Shown here: positions 47,225 to 57,030 of the stretch, piece by piece
How the letters are laid out: each line of letters begins with the position of its first letter
Position numbering within the stretch: position 1 is the first letter of the stretch
Origin: Croceicoccus gelatinilyticus
Lineage (GTDB): Bacteria; Pseudomonadota; Alphaproteobacteria; Sphingomonadales; Sphingomonadaceae
Length of the DNA stretch: 57,041 nucleotides
Reading direction: 5' to 3'
NCBI RefSeq assembly: GCF_018398395.1
Contig: NZ_JAHCBF010000012.1
Location: 1-57,041 of the forward strand
The notes under the pieces: model-generated
What the model was told of the DNA's origin: nothing
The model's database searches: none
The model's input: only the letters and a program-made list of their open reading frames with translations
Translations under genes and position numbers: made by a program

Positions 47225-47579
47225 ACGTGCGAATACGGATGGCGGCTTTGCGCCCCAATTTCGGTCATTAAAGTTCCGACGCTAATTGTCTGAAAGCAGC
47301 CGTTGGCACATGCGCAAAAAAAATCAAAACACTGCCCGAAAGTGCAGGGAGTACCTCGGATTTGCCGATCAGCTCAAGCCGCCCGTCGGTCATCCCTAGG
47401 TTAAGTTGATTTCAAATGATCTGCCGAAATAGAATTTGAACTCACACAAGCCGTTCGGAAATCTTTCTTGTTCGGCGAGCCTCTGCTAAGTATTTGGCGA
47501 GCAAGCTTTTGGCCAAAATGAAGCGGGACGTTGCACCGATCATGCAATCGAAATTTTTGCGACCAACAGCGACAAGAAC
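47225..47579. other. Gene-free leader before the defence-like operon
   Basis: About 355 bp with no supported gene. It must hold the promoter of the following three-gene operon; it is more AT-rich than the genes around it, but I could not settle on a -35/-10 pair. No repeats or hairpins with a T-tract were recognised. Confidence 0.5.
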
Positions 47580-49013
47580 ATGAAATCCGCGACGTCTCGT
47601 CCATTAGCGTATCCGCGCCGCAATGACGCATGCCTTTGCGGATCGGGAAAGCAATTCCGCCAGTGCTGCCGCGACCATTTGCCCGGATTTGCCATGGGAG
47701 AAGCGTGGCGCGAACCTGCGCGTAATAAGCAATGGCCTAAGGTACTTCGCGCCATTCGCGCAGACCTCACGCAATATACGATCTACCACCGCACCAATAC
47801 GGTGCCATTGATGCGACGGCTGCCGCCAGAGGGAATTGCAATCCTCAGCATCGACATTGAGGCGCTACACGAGTCCGTCGAGCAGCTCACTGGTATATAC
47901 GGACGCCTCAGCCGGTTGGCAGAGTTGCCTCAAGTGTTCGAACGATTGCGTGCCAACATCGACGATCCACGCTGGCAGCGAAAGCTGACTTACCACCAGG
48001 CGATGGTGGCACACCTTCTCGACGACGCCGCGGGGGCTAGGCGAGAATTGGCCAAGCTGGGGCTGATCACGGCGCAGGAAGCAGACCTCGATGTTCTCCA
48101 GCTCCACATCGACATCAATGGGGATACGATCCCGCTCGTCGAAAAGCTGCGCCTTTATGATCGTGTCCTCGAGCTGACGACATCGCGAAGAGACCGCATC
48201 CAATACGCGGCGGCGAAGGGTGTGGAATTGACGTTGGCAGGCGACACCGCCGGCGCGATTGCGGTCTGCGATGAATCGCTCAACGCCGCGCGGGAATCCG
48301 AAGAAGAACGACCGTTCGGGCCTGACACGCAATTGTGGTTCTGCAAGCTGCTGGAAGTGGCCGGCATCGCGAAACACCATCGAGCTTATTTTGACGATGC
48401 GTCCGAACGGCTGCGGGCACTCGTTGAGCTGACAGATCACTGGACGCCCGCCGGCCTCGGTCACGTCAATCGTTGTCTCGGTGACGTTCTCCGCTTAGCC
48501 GGGCAATGGGAAGACGGTGCTGCTGCCTATTCTGCGGGATATGATTTGGACGGCGACCCTGCCTGCCGCATCTTCGAGGCGAGCTGCCGGCTGATGCAGC
48601 GCCGCGCGATTGATGCGCTCGAGATCATCGAATCCGTCGATTTCGAGACTCTGGAGGTGCCGGAACGCGCAGACTACGCAATCGCTTATGCGGCCATCGC
48701 TATCGCCCTGCGCGACAGAGCAAGGCTCGACGATGCCGCCGCCAAGCTCAAGGCGATCTCTCCAGTTCGGCAATACTTCGCTCATGAGAACGTCAGGTAT
48801 CAACTCGCGATTGAACGAGCACGGGCCGCGATTTCGGCCGGTACGCCAGTGCCAAAATCAAGCCGCCTTCTCGACTGGATCAGCTCGATGTCGCGCTGGT
48901 TCATGGTTCAGCCCAACATCGCCGGGATCGGCCTCAACCTGAATAACATGGTCGATGACGCGATCGCCGCCCGCCGCGGGAAACGGCCTACCGACGAAGA
49001 GGGCAGCGAGTGA
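47580..49013 (+). CDS. SEC-C motif protein with TPR-like repeats
   Basis: A 477-residue protein. The N-terminal SEC-C zinc motif reads NDACLCGSGKQFRQCC (Cys18, Cys20, Cys29, Cys30), as in the SecA C-terminal tail. The rest is almost all helical with TPR-like alternation (for example AGDTAGAIAVCDESLNAA and LRLAGQWEDGAAAYSAGYDL). No catalytic motif is visible. It overlaps the next gene by 4 bases (GTGA). SEC-C domains recur in phage-defence loci as possible sensors or adaptors; a role as regulator or sensor of the downstream nuclease-helicase pair is inference. Confidence 0.75.
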   Translation: MKSATSRPLAYPRRNDACLCGSGKQFRQCCRDHLPGFAMGEAWREPARNKQWPKVLRAIRADLTQYTIYHRTNTVPLMRRLPPEGIAILSIDIEALHESVEQLTGIYGRLSRLAELPQVFERLRANIDDPRWQRKLTYHQAMVAHLLDDAAGARRELAKLGLITAQEADLDVLQLHIDINGDTIPLVEKLRLYDRVLELTTSRRDRIQYAAAKGVELTLAGDTAGAIAVCDESLNAARESEEERPFGPDTQLWFCKLLEVAGIAKHHRAYFDDASERLRALVELTDHWTPAGLGHVNRCLGDVLRLAGQWEDGAAAYSAGYDLDGDPACRIFEASCRLMQRRAIDALEIIESVDFETLEVPERADYAIAYAAIAIALRDRARLDDAAAKLKAISPVRQYFAHENVRYQLAIERARAAISAGTPVPKSSRLLDWISSMSRWFMVQPNIAGIGLNLNNMVDDAIAARRGKRPTDEEGSE

Positions 49014-49810
49014 CCCTTGTCGTAGAACCCACAGCCATATTGCCGCAGTGCTTGGGGTCGGTCTGGACTGTCGCCGATCCGGACGAGCTGGCCGAGGTTT
49101 GTGCGCAAATCCTCATAGGCCGCGCACTTCACGCCGCGATGATTCTCGACGGCGTCCATCCGGCAGGCACGCCTCCGATCGTTAGCGCGGCTTTAAAGGA
49201 AAAGCTCCGCCTGGAACTGCATCCCCAAACCGATCCAAAGATCTGGCATCGAGACGGCCTCTTGTTCGAAATCATTAGCTGGGTCGCTGCCCGCTTGACC
49301 GCGACTGTTGACGACGCAATTTCTGATCCGCACCTGAAGGCGACCAACCAAGGTACCGACTGCGTCAAGGTGACGATCGATCCGGGGACGCGGACGCTTA
49401 CACGAGCAACCGTCTATGAGTACAAATGCACGACCAATTGGCGGCAGCTGTTCTCGCAGGACGTCCTAGCGGCTTTTCGGGAATATGTTTCGGGAGAGCG
49501 CGACAACCAACTCGCGCAGGCAGCGATCACACTTTTGATTGGCTTGGGCTTCACACCCCAAGAACGCAACGTAGCCTACGATGAGCTGATCCGAACGCGA
49601 CCGCTCGCATTCCAGGCTTCGTTAACCGTTGCGCCAAGCGGCTTCACTGCCGAGCAGCGCCTTGCTCTTTTTTCGGGCTATGACACGATTGCCGGCGATG
49701 TCACCACGCGCGGCGGCGATACTATGCCGCTCGACGACGTGCGCGCATGGTTCGAAGATTTCTCTGGACGGGTTTGGGCAAGAATCGAGGCGTTCGATGT
49801 TCGACGCTGA
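49010..49810 (+). CDS. PD-(D/E)XK nuclease, HamA-like
   Basis: A 266-residue protein with a PD-(D/E)XK nuclease core: Glu87 in LLFEIISW, Asp117 in NQGTDCVKVT, and Glu137-x-Lys139 in VYEYKCTTN. This order is that of HamA (DUF1837) in Hachiman, where HamA cuts DNA and is held in check by a helicase partner. The GTG start overlaps the SEC-C stop and its end overlaps the helicase start by 14 bases, so all three are translationally coupled. HamA identity is likely by context but not proven. Confidence 0.62.
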   Translation: MTLVVEPTAILPQCLGSVWTVADPDELAEVCAQILIGRALHAAMILDGVHPAGTPPIVSAALKEKLRLELHPQTDPKIWHRDGLLFEIISWVAARLTATVDDAISDPHLKATNQGTDCVKVTIDPGTRTLTRATVYEYKCTTNWRQLFSQDVLAAFREYVSGERDNQLAQAAITLLIGLGFTPQERNVAYDELIRTRPLAFQASLTVAPSGFTAEQRLALFSGYDTIAGDVTTRGGDTMPLDDVRAWFEDFSGRVWARIEAFDVRR

Positions 49811-52800
49811 AACTGCGGCGCTCATCCGATCGGCACCGCCTTTGCGCGGTATCGACCCGCAAATCCTGCCACAAGAACTCACTAGTATTTACGCCGAGCT
49901 TGCCGGCCTGCGCCTTCGCGCGGCGCAACTTGCCGACGCGCCGGATTATATTGCCCAGATCGAACGTCTCTCGCGTATTGCGGCAGTCTACGAAGCACAA
50001 GTCGATGACACCGTCGACGGCGAAGCACGCCGGGCCGCAGCTTTTGTCGCCGGCACGGCCTATCAGATTCTCGGACGCGTATTGCCTGCGATACCTGACC
50101 GCACCACGTTCCTAAGTGCGGCGGCAATCCATCCGCGGATTGCCGCGCCGCTGCTGTTTCTGATCGCCGAGCAAAGCCCAGATGCGCGTGAGGCGACGCG
50201 CGGGCTCACTGGCGACCGCCTCGAAGACATTCACCGCGGGGCCCTGCTCGAGAGCATCCAGGATTTGGCGCAAGAGAGGTTCACCGCGATCCTCGAGCGC
50301 GCGGAACGCTTGGCGCGCCTACAGCCTTCTCCGGGCGAAGGCCTCACCGAACAGGCGACACAGGGTCTCTATGGCCTCTGCTGGGCCGGCCTCGTCCATC
50401 TGGTCGCACGCCTTCTCGCCCAAGTACCGCCCGTTCTGGCATATCCACTCCTGGACACCCCACAGGCCTTGTTCGATCGCGTCACGCAACTGGCCGTCGC
50501 CAACTTCGAAGCACCTGGGCCCGGTGCCCGCCTCGTCTCAGCTTATGCCGGCCCACGTCATCTTGCACGATTGCTCCGGCATGTTGCCGATGGCCTAGAG
50601 GGAGCCGGCATAGCCAATCTACCGGCGCCTGTCGGAGCGGCCGAACCGGCCTGGCGGCGCTGGCTGCGCCACCGCGCTCTGACAAAGCCTACGCTTTGGC
50701 CCAATCATCGCCAAGCCATTGCGACTGGATTTCTCGACGCCGGCACCTCCGGTGTCCTAGTTCTGCCCACCGGGGCTGGGAAGACGACCCTATCCGAATT
50801 GAAAATTGCCGCGACGCTAAGTGCCGGCCGGAAGGTAATCTTCCTTGTTCCCACGTTGGCACTCGTCGATCAGCTACGCGACGACCTTGCCGAAAGCTTC
50901 CCTAAGAGCCTCGCCAATTACGAGATTTCAGCCGATGGAGATCTCGTCGCGTTTATCTCCGGTCCTGAACTTGGCGCGATCGAGGTGATGACGCCGGAGC
51001 GTCTACTCGCAGTTCTTAGCTTTGCCGATGCGGACGTCACTGAACTAGGCCTAATCGTCTTTGATGAATGCCACCTCCTAAGCCCAACAGGCGGAGGCGC
51101 GCGGAGCGTCGACGCGATGCTTTGTCTCCTTCATGCCCTCCGGCGAGCGCCCGATGCCGACTATTTGCTGCTGTCAGCGATGCTGCAAAACGCCCCTGAT
51201 GTCGCGGAGTGGCTCGGCCAGCTCACTGGCCGTCCTTGCATCAGCTTTCTCGACCCGTGGAAGCCTAGCCGACAGGCTCGCGGCGTCGTTACCTATTCGG
51301 AAAACCAGCTGACCAGGGCGAATCAGGTCGTCCGAGCTGCAAATTTCGCCAAGCGCAACGGACAGCCTGCGAACAAGCCACCGCTTGAGTTGGTGCCATT
51401 CGCCCTCTTCGGGCTGCACAACGCCTGGGCGCGCAACGCACCTGCCGATCGCCGCATTGTTCGACTTTCTGACGGCAACGTGCGGTTGAACTACGGCGTC
51501 GGCGGAGCAACTCCAAACTCCAACGAAGTCGGTGGTTCCTTCGCCGCTAGTGCCGCTCGCGCAGGATTGAAGACAATCATGTTTGTCAATCAGGCCGATC
51601 ACGCTCCCAGCACCGCGCGACGAATCAGAGCTGGCCTCCAACCTGTTGGCGCACTTACAGAATTTGAGAACAATCTCTGGACCGAGATCATCGCCGAGCT
51701 CGGTGGGCCGCAGCACTCGCTGCTGGATCCCACTGCGCCCGCGCTACCCCACAATGGTGACATGATTGCTATCGAGCGACGTATGGCTGAGTCGCTTTTT
51801 CGGCGACGCGACGGCGCAAGCATTATCGTTGCGACGCCGACGCTCGCCCAAGGTATGAACTTGCCGGCTGAGGTCGCCATCCTGGCAGGGACAATGCGCC
51901 ATGACGAAGATGGGCGCGAGCCACTCAAAGGCCACGAGATTCTTAATGCTGCCGGTCGCGCAGGCCGCGCGGGCCACCTCGCCAACGGGACAGTCCTGCT
52001 GATTCCAGAGCCGCCGGTCGCCTTTGACGCGAATTGGGTTCCGACCGGCGCGGCGTTCGATATGCTCGGAAAGGTGCTGCCTACAAACGACCAATGCGTC
52101 ATGATCGACGACCCTCTGACGTCCTTGCTCGACCGCATCCAGCTCGGCGACGTTGATTCCCCAGATGTACGCTACTTTTTGAGCCGCTTGCGCGCTGGCG
52201 ACGGCGAGGAGCAGGATGTCGATCGCCCGATCCAAATGATGAGCCGTTCGTTCGCAGCCTTTCAGGCACGAAGGGCCGGCAATGAGGCGGCTTTTGATGC
52301 CAAGATCGCTTCGCTAAGGGGAGCGCTTGACGCCGATGCCCAAGCAGCCGAGGTTGTGACGGTGAAGGTCGCCGCATTCAGCGGCATGCAGCTCGAACCT
52401 CTGACGGCGCTCACCACACGCATTACGGCGGAGATTGACGATCTGCCGACATCGATCATCGATTGGTGCGATTGGCTAGTCGATTTCATGATCGCCGACC
52501 GGCGTAGCTACGCGTTGCTCTTCGGCCGCGATGTTGAGACGGTCAAGGCGGTCACGCGCGGCCGGAAGACCGGGGGAGATAGCACCGACGCTGAGATAGG
52601 ATTGTTGAAGCCGGCTCTGCGAGCTTGGCTGAGTGGTGCTCCGTTCGCCACCATTGAGGCTGCACTTGGCGTCATGCCCGCCCAGATCAGGACCTGCAAA
52701 CGGTCCCGGGACTTCGTGCTGCGGCTAATGAATCGGAGGTTCTACATGATTGCGGGAGCGCTCACCGCGCTCGTCCAACATGCACTTGACGAGGCCGGCA

Positions 52801-53057
52801 AGGTTTCAGCTAATCCCGCGGTCCTGGAAATCCTTGCGATCGCTATTCGCAAGGGTCTCGATTCGCCGGAAAAGGTCGCGTTCGCCCATCGATCGCCCTC
52901 GATCCGCTCGCGCGTACTCACCCATCGCGCTTATGCCGAACAGGTTCCCGGTCGCCAGGACCAGTTAGGCGCTGATTTTCAGACGATTCTTCGGTCGATT
53001 GACGCCCATTTAGCCTTCGGCAGATTTCAGGCTGGTGAGCGCGCTCCGGAACCTTGA
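49797..53057 (+). CDS. Large SF2 helicase, HamB-like
   Basis: A 1086-residue SF2 helicase. Residues 1-300 are a helical N-terminal domain; the motor starts with Walker A LPTGAGKTT (Lys329), DECH box at 423-426, SAML in motif III and motif VI AAGRAGRAGH near 719-728; about 300 residues of unassigned C-terminal domain follow. The motifs resemble the Ski2-like group, to which HamB of Hachiman compares. I chose ATG 49797 with GAGG 6 bases upstream; the frame is open to 49629 but that lies in the nuclease gene. Confidence 0.7.
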   Translation: MFDAETAALIRSAPPLRGIDPQILPQELTSIYAELAGLRLRAAQLADAPDYIAQIERLSRIAAVYEAQVDDTVDGEARRAAAFVAGTAYQILGRVLPAIPDRTTFLSAAAIHPRIAAPLLFLIAEQSPDAREATRGLTGDRLEDIHRGALLESIQDLAQERFTAILERAERLARLQPSPGEGLTEQATQGLYGLCWAGLVHLVARLLAQVPPVLAYPLLDTPQALFDRVTQLAVANFEAPGPGARLVSAYAGPRHLARLLRHVADGLEGAGIANLPAPVGAAEPAWRRWLRHRALTKPTLWPNHRQAIATGFLDAGTSGVLVLPTGAGKTTLSELKIAATLSAGRKVIFLVPTLALVDQLRDDLAESFPKSLANYEISADGDLVAFISGPELGAIEVMTPERLLAVLSFADADVTELGLIVFDECHLLSPTGGGARSVDAMLCLLHALRRAPDADYLLLSAMLQNAPDVAEWLGQLTGRPCISFLDPWKPSRQARGVVTYSENQLTRANQVVRAANFAKRNGQPANKPPLELVPFALFGLHNAWARNAPADRRIVRLSDGNVRLNYGVGGATPNSNEVGGSFAASAARAGLKTIMFVNQADHAPSTARRIRAGLQPVGALTEFENNLWTEIIAELGGPQHSLLDPTAPALPHNGDMIAIERRMAESLFRRRDGASIIVATPTLAQGMNLPAEVAILAGTMRHDEDGREPLKGHEILNAAGRAGRAGHLANGTVLLIPEPPVAFDANWVPTGAAFDMLGKVLPTNDQCVMIDDPLTSLLDRIQLGDVDSPDVRYFLSRLRAGDGEEQDVDRPIQMMSRSFAAFQARRAGNEAAFDAKIASLRGALDADAQAAEVVTVKVAAFSGMQLEPLTALTTRITAEIDDLPTSIIDWCDWLVDFMIADRRSYALLFGRDVETVKAVTRGRKTGGDSTDAEIGLLKPALRAWLSGAPFATIEAALGVMPAQIRTCKRSRDFVLRLMNRRFYMIAGALTALVQHALDEAGKVSANPAVLEILAIAIRKGLDSPEKVAFAHRSPSIRSRVLTHRAYAEQVPGRQDQLGADFQTILRSIDAHLAFGRFQAGERAPEP

Positions 53058-53098
53058 ATGGCGGCATCAGCCAGATCGTCGCCAATAGCCGCCATTCA
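53055..53098. terminator. Bidirectional stem-loop between helicase and relaxase
   Basis: TGAATGGCGGC (53055-53065) pairs perfectly with GCCGCCATTCA (53088-53098), 11 bp with a 22-base loop, starting at the helicase stop codon. It lies between convergent genes, so it may terminate both. There is no T-run on either side, so Rho-independent action is uncertain. Confidence 0.45.
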
Positions 53099-53125
53099 GC
53101 TAGCGGCCCAATTCCAGTCAAACCA

Positions 53126-56065
53126 TCAAAGGCCAATATCGAACGGTTTGACCCGCTCCTTGGCTAGCTCGGGAGCCTTCTCGGGTTCAGCCTGTCGATC
53201 AGAGTTAGTCGCTTGGATTTGACCCAGCCTGAATCCCTTCGCCGCCGATATGCCAAGTCGCTCGGTGATTTCAGCGGCTGATGTCTTCTCGCCCAGATTG
53301 GTCGCAATCCCTCGCCCAACTTTGTCTCGGTTGTCGACAATCAGCGTGAGCTCGTCTCGCAGGCGCGTGATCGTGACGAGGAAATTGCGCTGCGAGAGCA
53401 GTCGCCGCTCGCGACTGTCGAGCACGGCGATGCCCTTATCTGCCGTGAGGCCCTGCGCCATGTGAGCGTTGAGCGCGTAGGCGAGGTCGATCCGCTTCAA
53501 CATCGGGTCATTCGGCTTCAGCTTATGCTCCATGCCGCTGGAGCTGGTGACGGTCACCCCATCCTGATCGATCGCGGTCACGGTTGCGCGGTCTGCATTT
53601 ATCATTCCGCGCTGGTGATCGCTCGCAGTCCATCTGATCGCGTCTCCGGTGTACAGATCGAGATCCTTCTTCTCGAACAGCTGCAATGTTTGGTCGCTGC
53701 CCTTCGCCGACAACCTCGCTGGCACGAAGCGGCGCAAATGCCCCCGCTCATCGCGAAGCGTAACAACGCCCTTCTCAGTATCGACGGCGGCGATCTCATG
53801 GCTTCCGCGCCCAAGCCTATGGCGCGATTGGCGGCTTGCCACTTCAAGCATCATGCCCGGTTGATAGTTGCGCGCGTAGCGCAATTCCTCGCGTGTCGCA
53901 TTCACACGGGTCAGAACCGCAAGCCTTGCGCTTGCTGGTCCGATTTCGCCATTGGCGGCGAGCCCGGTTTGAACGGCGGCATTTATCTCGGAGCGCAACC
54001 GACGACCTGCCGCGAAGATCGATGTGCGTTCGCGCTCGGCAGGCGGAAGGGACAGCCAGCGTTCCGCCGCGACGATTGCGCTGTCCTCCTGGACCTCGAC
54101 GATATGATCCTTGAGATGTTCGAGTGCATCGCTGGTTTTGCCCGACTGGGCCGCCTGCTGCGCCCTCTTCAATGTATCTGAGCGCGCACGAAGATTGTGA
54201 TCCATGCGCGCCGTTTCGGCCCCGACGCGCTGCGCAAGAGCGAAGGGCTTGCCCGCTTCGACAGCCCCTAACTGTTTTTCGTCGCCCATGAGAACGAGGC
54301 GATCGACTTTGAGCAGATTGGCAAGACGGATTAGGCGGTCCTGGTCGCGGGTAGAAACCATTGAGGCTTCGTCGAGAACGAGAACAGTGTCGCGATAATC
54401 TTCGCGCGCAGCGGCGATCTCGGCTTTGCCTGCCGAGCCATCAAGGAGCTTACGATTCTGTCCAAGAAAGCGGTGCAAGGTCATCGACGGAATGCCCGTA
54501 TCCTTCTCCAGCATGCGCACCAGTGTGTTCTGGACCCCGAGACCGATGACCCTCTTGCCATGCTCTTCCAGAAGCTGATTAAGTGGGCGCAACATACTTG
54601 ATTTGCCCGCTCCTGCCACACCCTGGACGGCTACGACGCGATTGCTCGAAGACAGGATCAATCGGCCTGCTGCCTCCTGGCCGGCGTTTAGCTTCATGCC
54701 GTAGTTGATAGCCGCCGAAGCTTGCAGATACGGTCCTGCGGTCTGCGCGTCGAGGATAGGATGAGCTGCGCCGTTGCCCTTCTCGATCTCGGCCAACATG
54801 CGAGTCTCCAGCGCCAACGCATTGGATGTGGTCAACCACCCTTTTTGCGAGCCTCGCCCGCGTAACAGCGCGCCCTGCTTCGCGAGTTGCTCAATGCGTT
54901 TTTCGACTGACTTCATCGTCGTCGGCAACCCGAAATCGAGCGCAGCCTTGGCGAGATCGGTGGCCTTAAAGGCCGCCTCCCGCTCGGACAAATGCCGCAC
55001 CGCCGATGCAACCGCGTGGGCCGTCGCAATATCTTCCCGGCCTTTCATATGAAGCCGCTTGGGAATGAGCGGATCGCCCTCCTTGATGCCCATTTTCTCG
55101 GCAACGCTGGCGATCATTGCCTTGCCCCGTTCAAGTAAAGTGGGGCGATCATTTGCCCGCTTCATTGCCGCAACAGTCAACTCGTGTGAACGCAGCTTCG
55201 CGTCGCGCACCATGCCTTCAAGGTCGAGCCTCTGATCCCAAGCCTGTCCTTCCCATTGGGCCATCAAGGCACCGCGATCGACATCGCTTTGTTTGGCCTG
55301 CCGGGTCGCCAGCGTCGCCACCAGACCAGCCTCGAGCCCGCCGCCGCGTCGGGCTTCGAGCACCTCCTGCCGTCGCGTCGAGAAGGCCATCACCGCGTTA
55401 CGGTCGATGCCCTTGGCTTCGAAATTGCCATGCTTTCCGAATGCGCCGATCCAGTAGCCAAGCTTCTCTACCTCGATTCGGAAGCGCGCCATTGTCATGG
55501 CATTGAGCAAGGTATTGTGCTGCCACAGCTTGTCGTTACGCAGCGCTCTCCACTTGCCGTCCTTGTCCTGCGTCATGTTGGCGACGACGGCGTGGAAGTG
55601 CAGGTTCGGTTCCTGATTGCGATTGGTGTCGTGCTGGAACAGCGCGACGGTCAGGTTGTCGCTGGCATGAAGTCGCTCTTTGCCACCCTTCTCGGTGCGA
55701 TACTGGGCCGCATTCTTCTCCGCCCATTGGAGGGTTTCGACGACCGCCGAACGGTACGCGTCGATGATCCGTTGATCCTTGCCGACGAGCGCCAGAAGCG
55801 ACCAGCTTTTGGGCAGCGAAAAGGTCAGGTCTGTCCCGGCGCGGTGATACTGCCCCTGGTGCCCGATCCGTTCGCCAGTGGGCAGTTCGCCGCGCAGAAT
55901 CGCCTCAAACGCTTTGGCATCAACCGTGCCTGTAAGACCCAACCTTTCGGCACCCTTACCGCCCCAGATGCCGGACCGATCAGCGTCTGCCTTGGTGTAG
56001 TAATTGTCGTTGGCGAAGTAGTTCGCAGCACCGCCTGCAGAGCGCACATTGGCAACCGAAAGCAT
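53126..56065 (-). CDS. MobF relaxase-helicase, copy 2
   Basis: A 979-residue relaxase of the same length and motif order as the copy at 31304-34243: DNYYTKAD tyrosines, three-His site with NLHFH, GVAGAGKSS, VLDEAS. Substitutions are scattered and mostly conservative, with no frameshift, so both copies look functional. Each could nick its own or, given the conservation, the other element's oriT. Confidence 0.93.
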   Translation of the reverse strand: MLSVANVRSAGGAANYFANDNYYTKADADRSGIWGGKGAERLGLTGTVDAKAFEAILRGELPTGERIGHQGQYHRAGTDLTFSLPKSWSLLALVGKDQRIIDAYRSAVVETLQWAEKNAAQYRTEKGGKERLHASDNLTVALFQHDTNRNQEPNLHFHAVVANMTQDKDGKWRALRNDKLWQHNTLLNAMTMARFRIEVEKLGYWIGAFGKHGNFEAKGIDRNAVMAFSTRRQEVLEARRGGGLEAGLVATLATRQAKQSDVDRGALMAQWEGQAWDQRLDLEGMVRDAKLRSHELTVAAMKRANDRPTLLERGKAMIASVAEKMGIKEGDPLIPKRLHMKGREDIATAHAVASAVRHLSEREAAFKATDLAKAALDFGLPTTMKSVEKRIEQLAKQGALLRGRGSQKGWLTTSNALALETRMLAEIEKGNGAAHPILDAQTAGPYLQASAAINYGMKLNAGQEAAGRLILSSSNRVVAVQGVAGAGKSSMLRPLNQLLEEHGKRVIGLGVQNTLVRMLEKDTGIPSMTLHRFLGQNRKLLDGSAGKAEIAAAREDYRDTVLVLDEASMVSTRDQDRLIRLANLLKVDRLVLMGDEKQLGAVEAGKPFALAQRVGAETARMDHNLRARSDTLKRAQQAAQSGKTSDALEHLKDHIVEVQEDSAIVAAERWLSLPPAERERTSIFAAGRRLRSEINAAVQTGLAANGEIGPASARLAVLTRVNATREELRYARNYQPGMMLEVASRQSRHRLGRGSHEIAAVDTEKGVVTLRDERGHLRRFVPARLSAKGSDQTLQLFEKKDLDLYTGDAIRWTASDHQRGMINADRATVTAIDQDGVTVTSSSGMEHKLKPNDPMLKRIDLAYALNAHMAQGLTADKGIAVLDSRERRLLSQRNFLVTITRLRDELTLIVDNRDKVGRGIATNLGEKTSAAEITERLGISAAKGFRLGQIQATNSDRQAEPEKAPELAKERVKPFDIGL

Positions 56066-56068
56066 CGC

Positions 56069-56374
56069 TCAGCGCCCAGCACGCGTGGCTGCCTTGCGTT
56101 CGCGATATTCGCGAATGCGTCGTTGGTAAGCGACCACCACGCGGTCCCGCAGTTCCTTATCCTTGTGCGTGCGAAGCCACCCATCAAGGGCGATCTTGGT
56201 GAACAGCAGATCGGCCAGAACCTGATCGCGGAACGCCTCGTCCTGGGGCTGCTCCAGAGCCTCGATGACTGTGAGTTTCAGCCACTGGCTGACGCTCATA
56301 TGCGCTGCATCAGCAGCGGCCTTAACAAGCGCATGAAGGTCTTCGTCGACATAGCATTGAAGGGCAAATCGCAC
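56069..56374 (-). CDS. Relaxosome RHH accessory protein, copy 2
   Basis: A 101-residue protein differing from copy 1 at only two positions visible to me (a Asp/Glu change in the middle and an Arg/Thr change near the end). Ribbon-helix-helix N-terminus, basic C-terminus, directly upstream of the relaxase. Confidence 0.75.
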   Translation of the reverse strand: MRFALQCYVDEDLHALVKAAADAAHMSVSQWLKLTVIEALEQPQDEAFRDQVLADLLFTKIALDGWLRTHKDKELRDRVVVAYQRRIREYRERKAATRAGR

Positions 56375-56632
56375 GGCGTCACCTGACGTTTGGCCGACCC
56401 TCCACGGCCCAATGACCCCTCTGGACTGACATCAGTCTACGGCAGCGACCACCCTGTAGGAAAACGCTAATTTTCGATGTCAAATTAACGACTTAGCTGC
56501 GCGCAACTCACATGTGAGTTCCGGATTGCGGCTTGACATCAGATGACATTACTTGGCGACAGATGCCAAAAAGTCGGTAAAACCGGCAGAAATCCTCGCA
56601 CCCCAAACACCGGATCTCCGGGTACGGTGTGC
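56375..56632. other. Probable oriT of element 2
   Basis: 258 bp matching 34553-34810. The central palindrome is GCAACTCACATGTGAGTTCC at 56503-56522, still perfect over AACTCACATGTGAGTT (56505-56520). The CACCG (56608-56612) / CGGTG (56625-56629) repeat around GATCTCCGGG is unchanged. Conservation of these elements, while intervening bases drift, supports function. Confidence 0.6.
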
Positions 56633-57030
56633 GCGAAGTTGTTCCCTATCTGGACCGTTGTGATCGACCGCTTCCCCGCTCGTATTCTGACGGCAAAGGC
56701 CTTGGTTTCACGCGGATTTTGTAGCCCATCCGGCGCTTGACGGATAGTCTCTAAGAAGACCTTCGCGATCGCTGAAACCGCGAATTTGTAGCACCTGGCC
56801 ATTTTCAGGCTGCGATCTTTGACCAACAGACCCAAAGCCCGCGAAGGGCATCATAGCTCACGGCCATATCAGTTTGATGAACGCCGGCAAGAATTTGCCG
56901 GGCGTCGTGGTCAGATCAAATTACGTAAACGCCGCGCGTCTTCAGCACTAGACTTGCAGCTCTTTGCTAGGCTCAGGACCCATTGATCCGAGAGGCATGA
57001 TCTGATTCAGGCTCCGCAAGGAGACTGAAC
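56633..57030. other. Gene-poor right edge of element 2
   Basis: No supported gene. It contains a strong hairpin at 56881-56905 (ACGCCGGCAA, GAAT loop, TTGCC-G-GGCGT with one bulged base). The last part, from about 56975, looks like the left end and leader of an insertion sequence (GGCTCAGGACCCATTGATC and a GCAAGGAG ribosome-binding site). A 98-codon leftward frame at 56539-56835 was not accepted. Confidence 0.4.

Larger units (their letters stand above)
53126..56632. repeat. 3,507-bp direct repeat, copy 2 (relaxase/oriT)
   Basis: Same orientation and length as 31304-34810, offset 21,822 bp. Similarity starts at the relaxase stop codon and ends just after GGTGTGC at 56632. Confidence 0.85.

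Noticed and set aside
56539-56835. 98-codon leftward frame at the right edge
   Set aside because: Its 3' part lies within the conserved oriT-like region, and the matching region of element 1 lacks an open frame.
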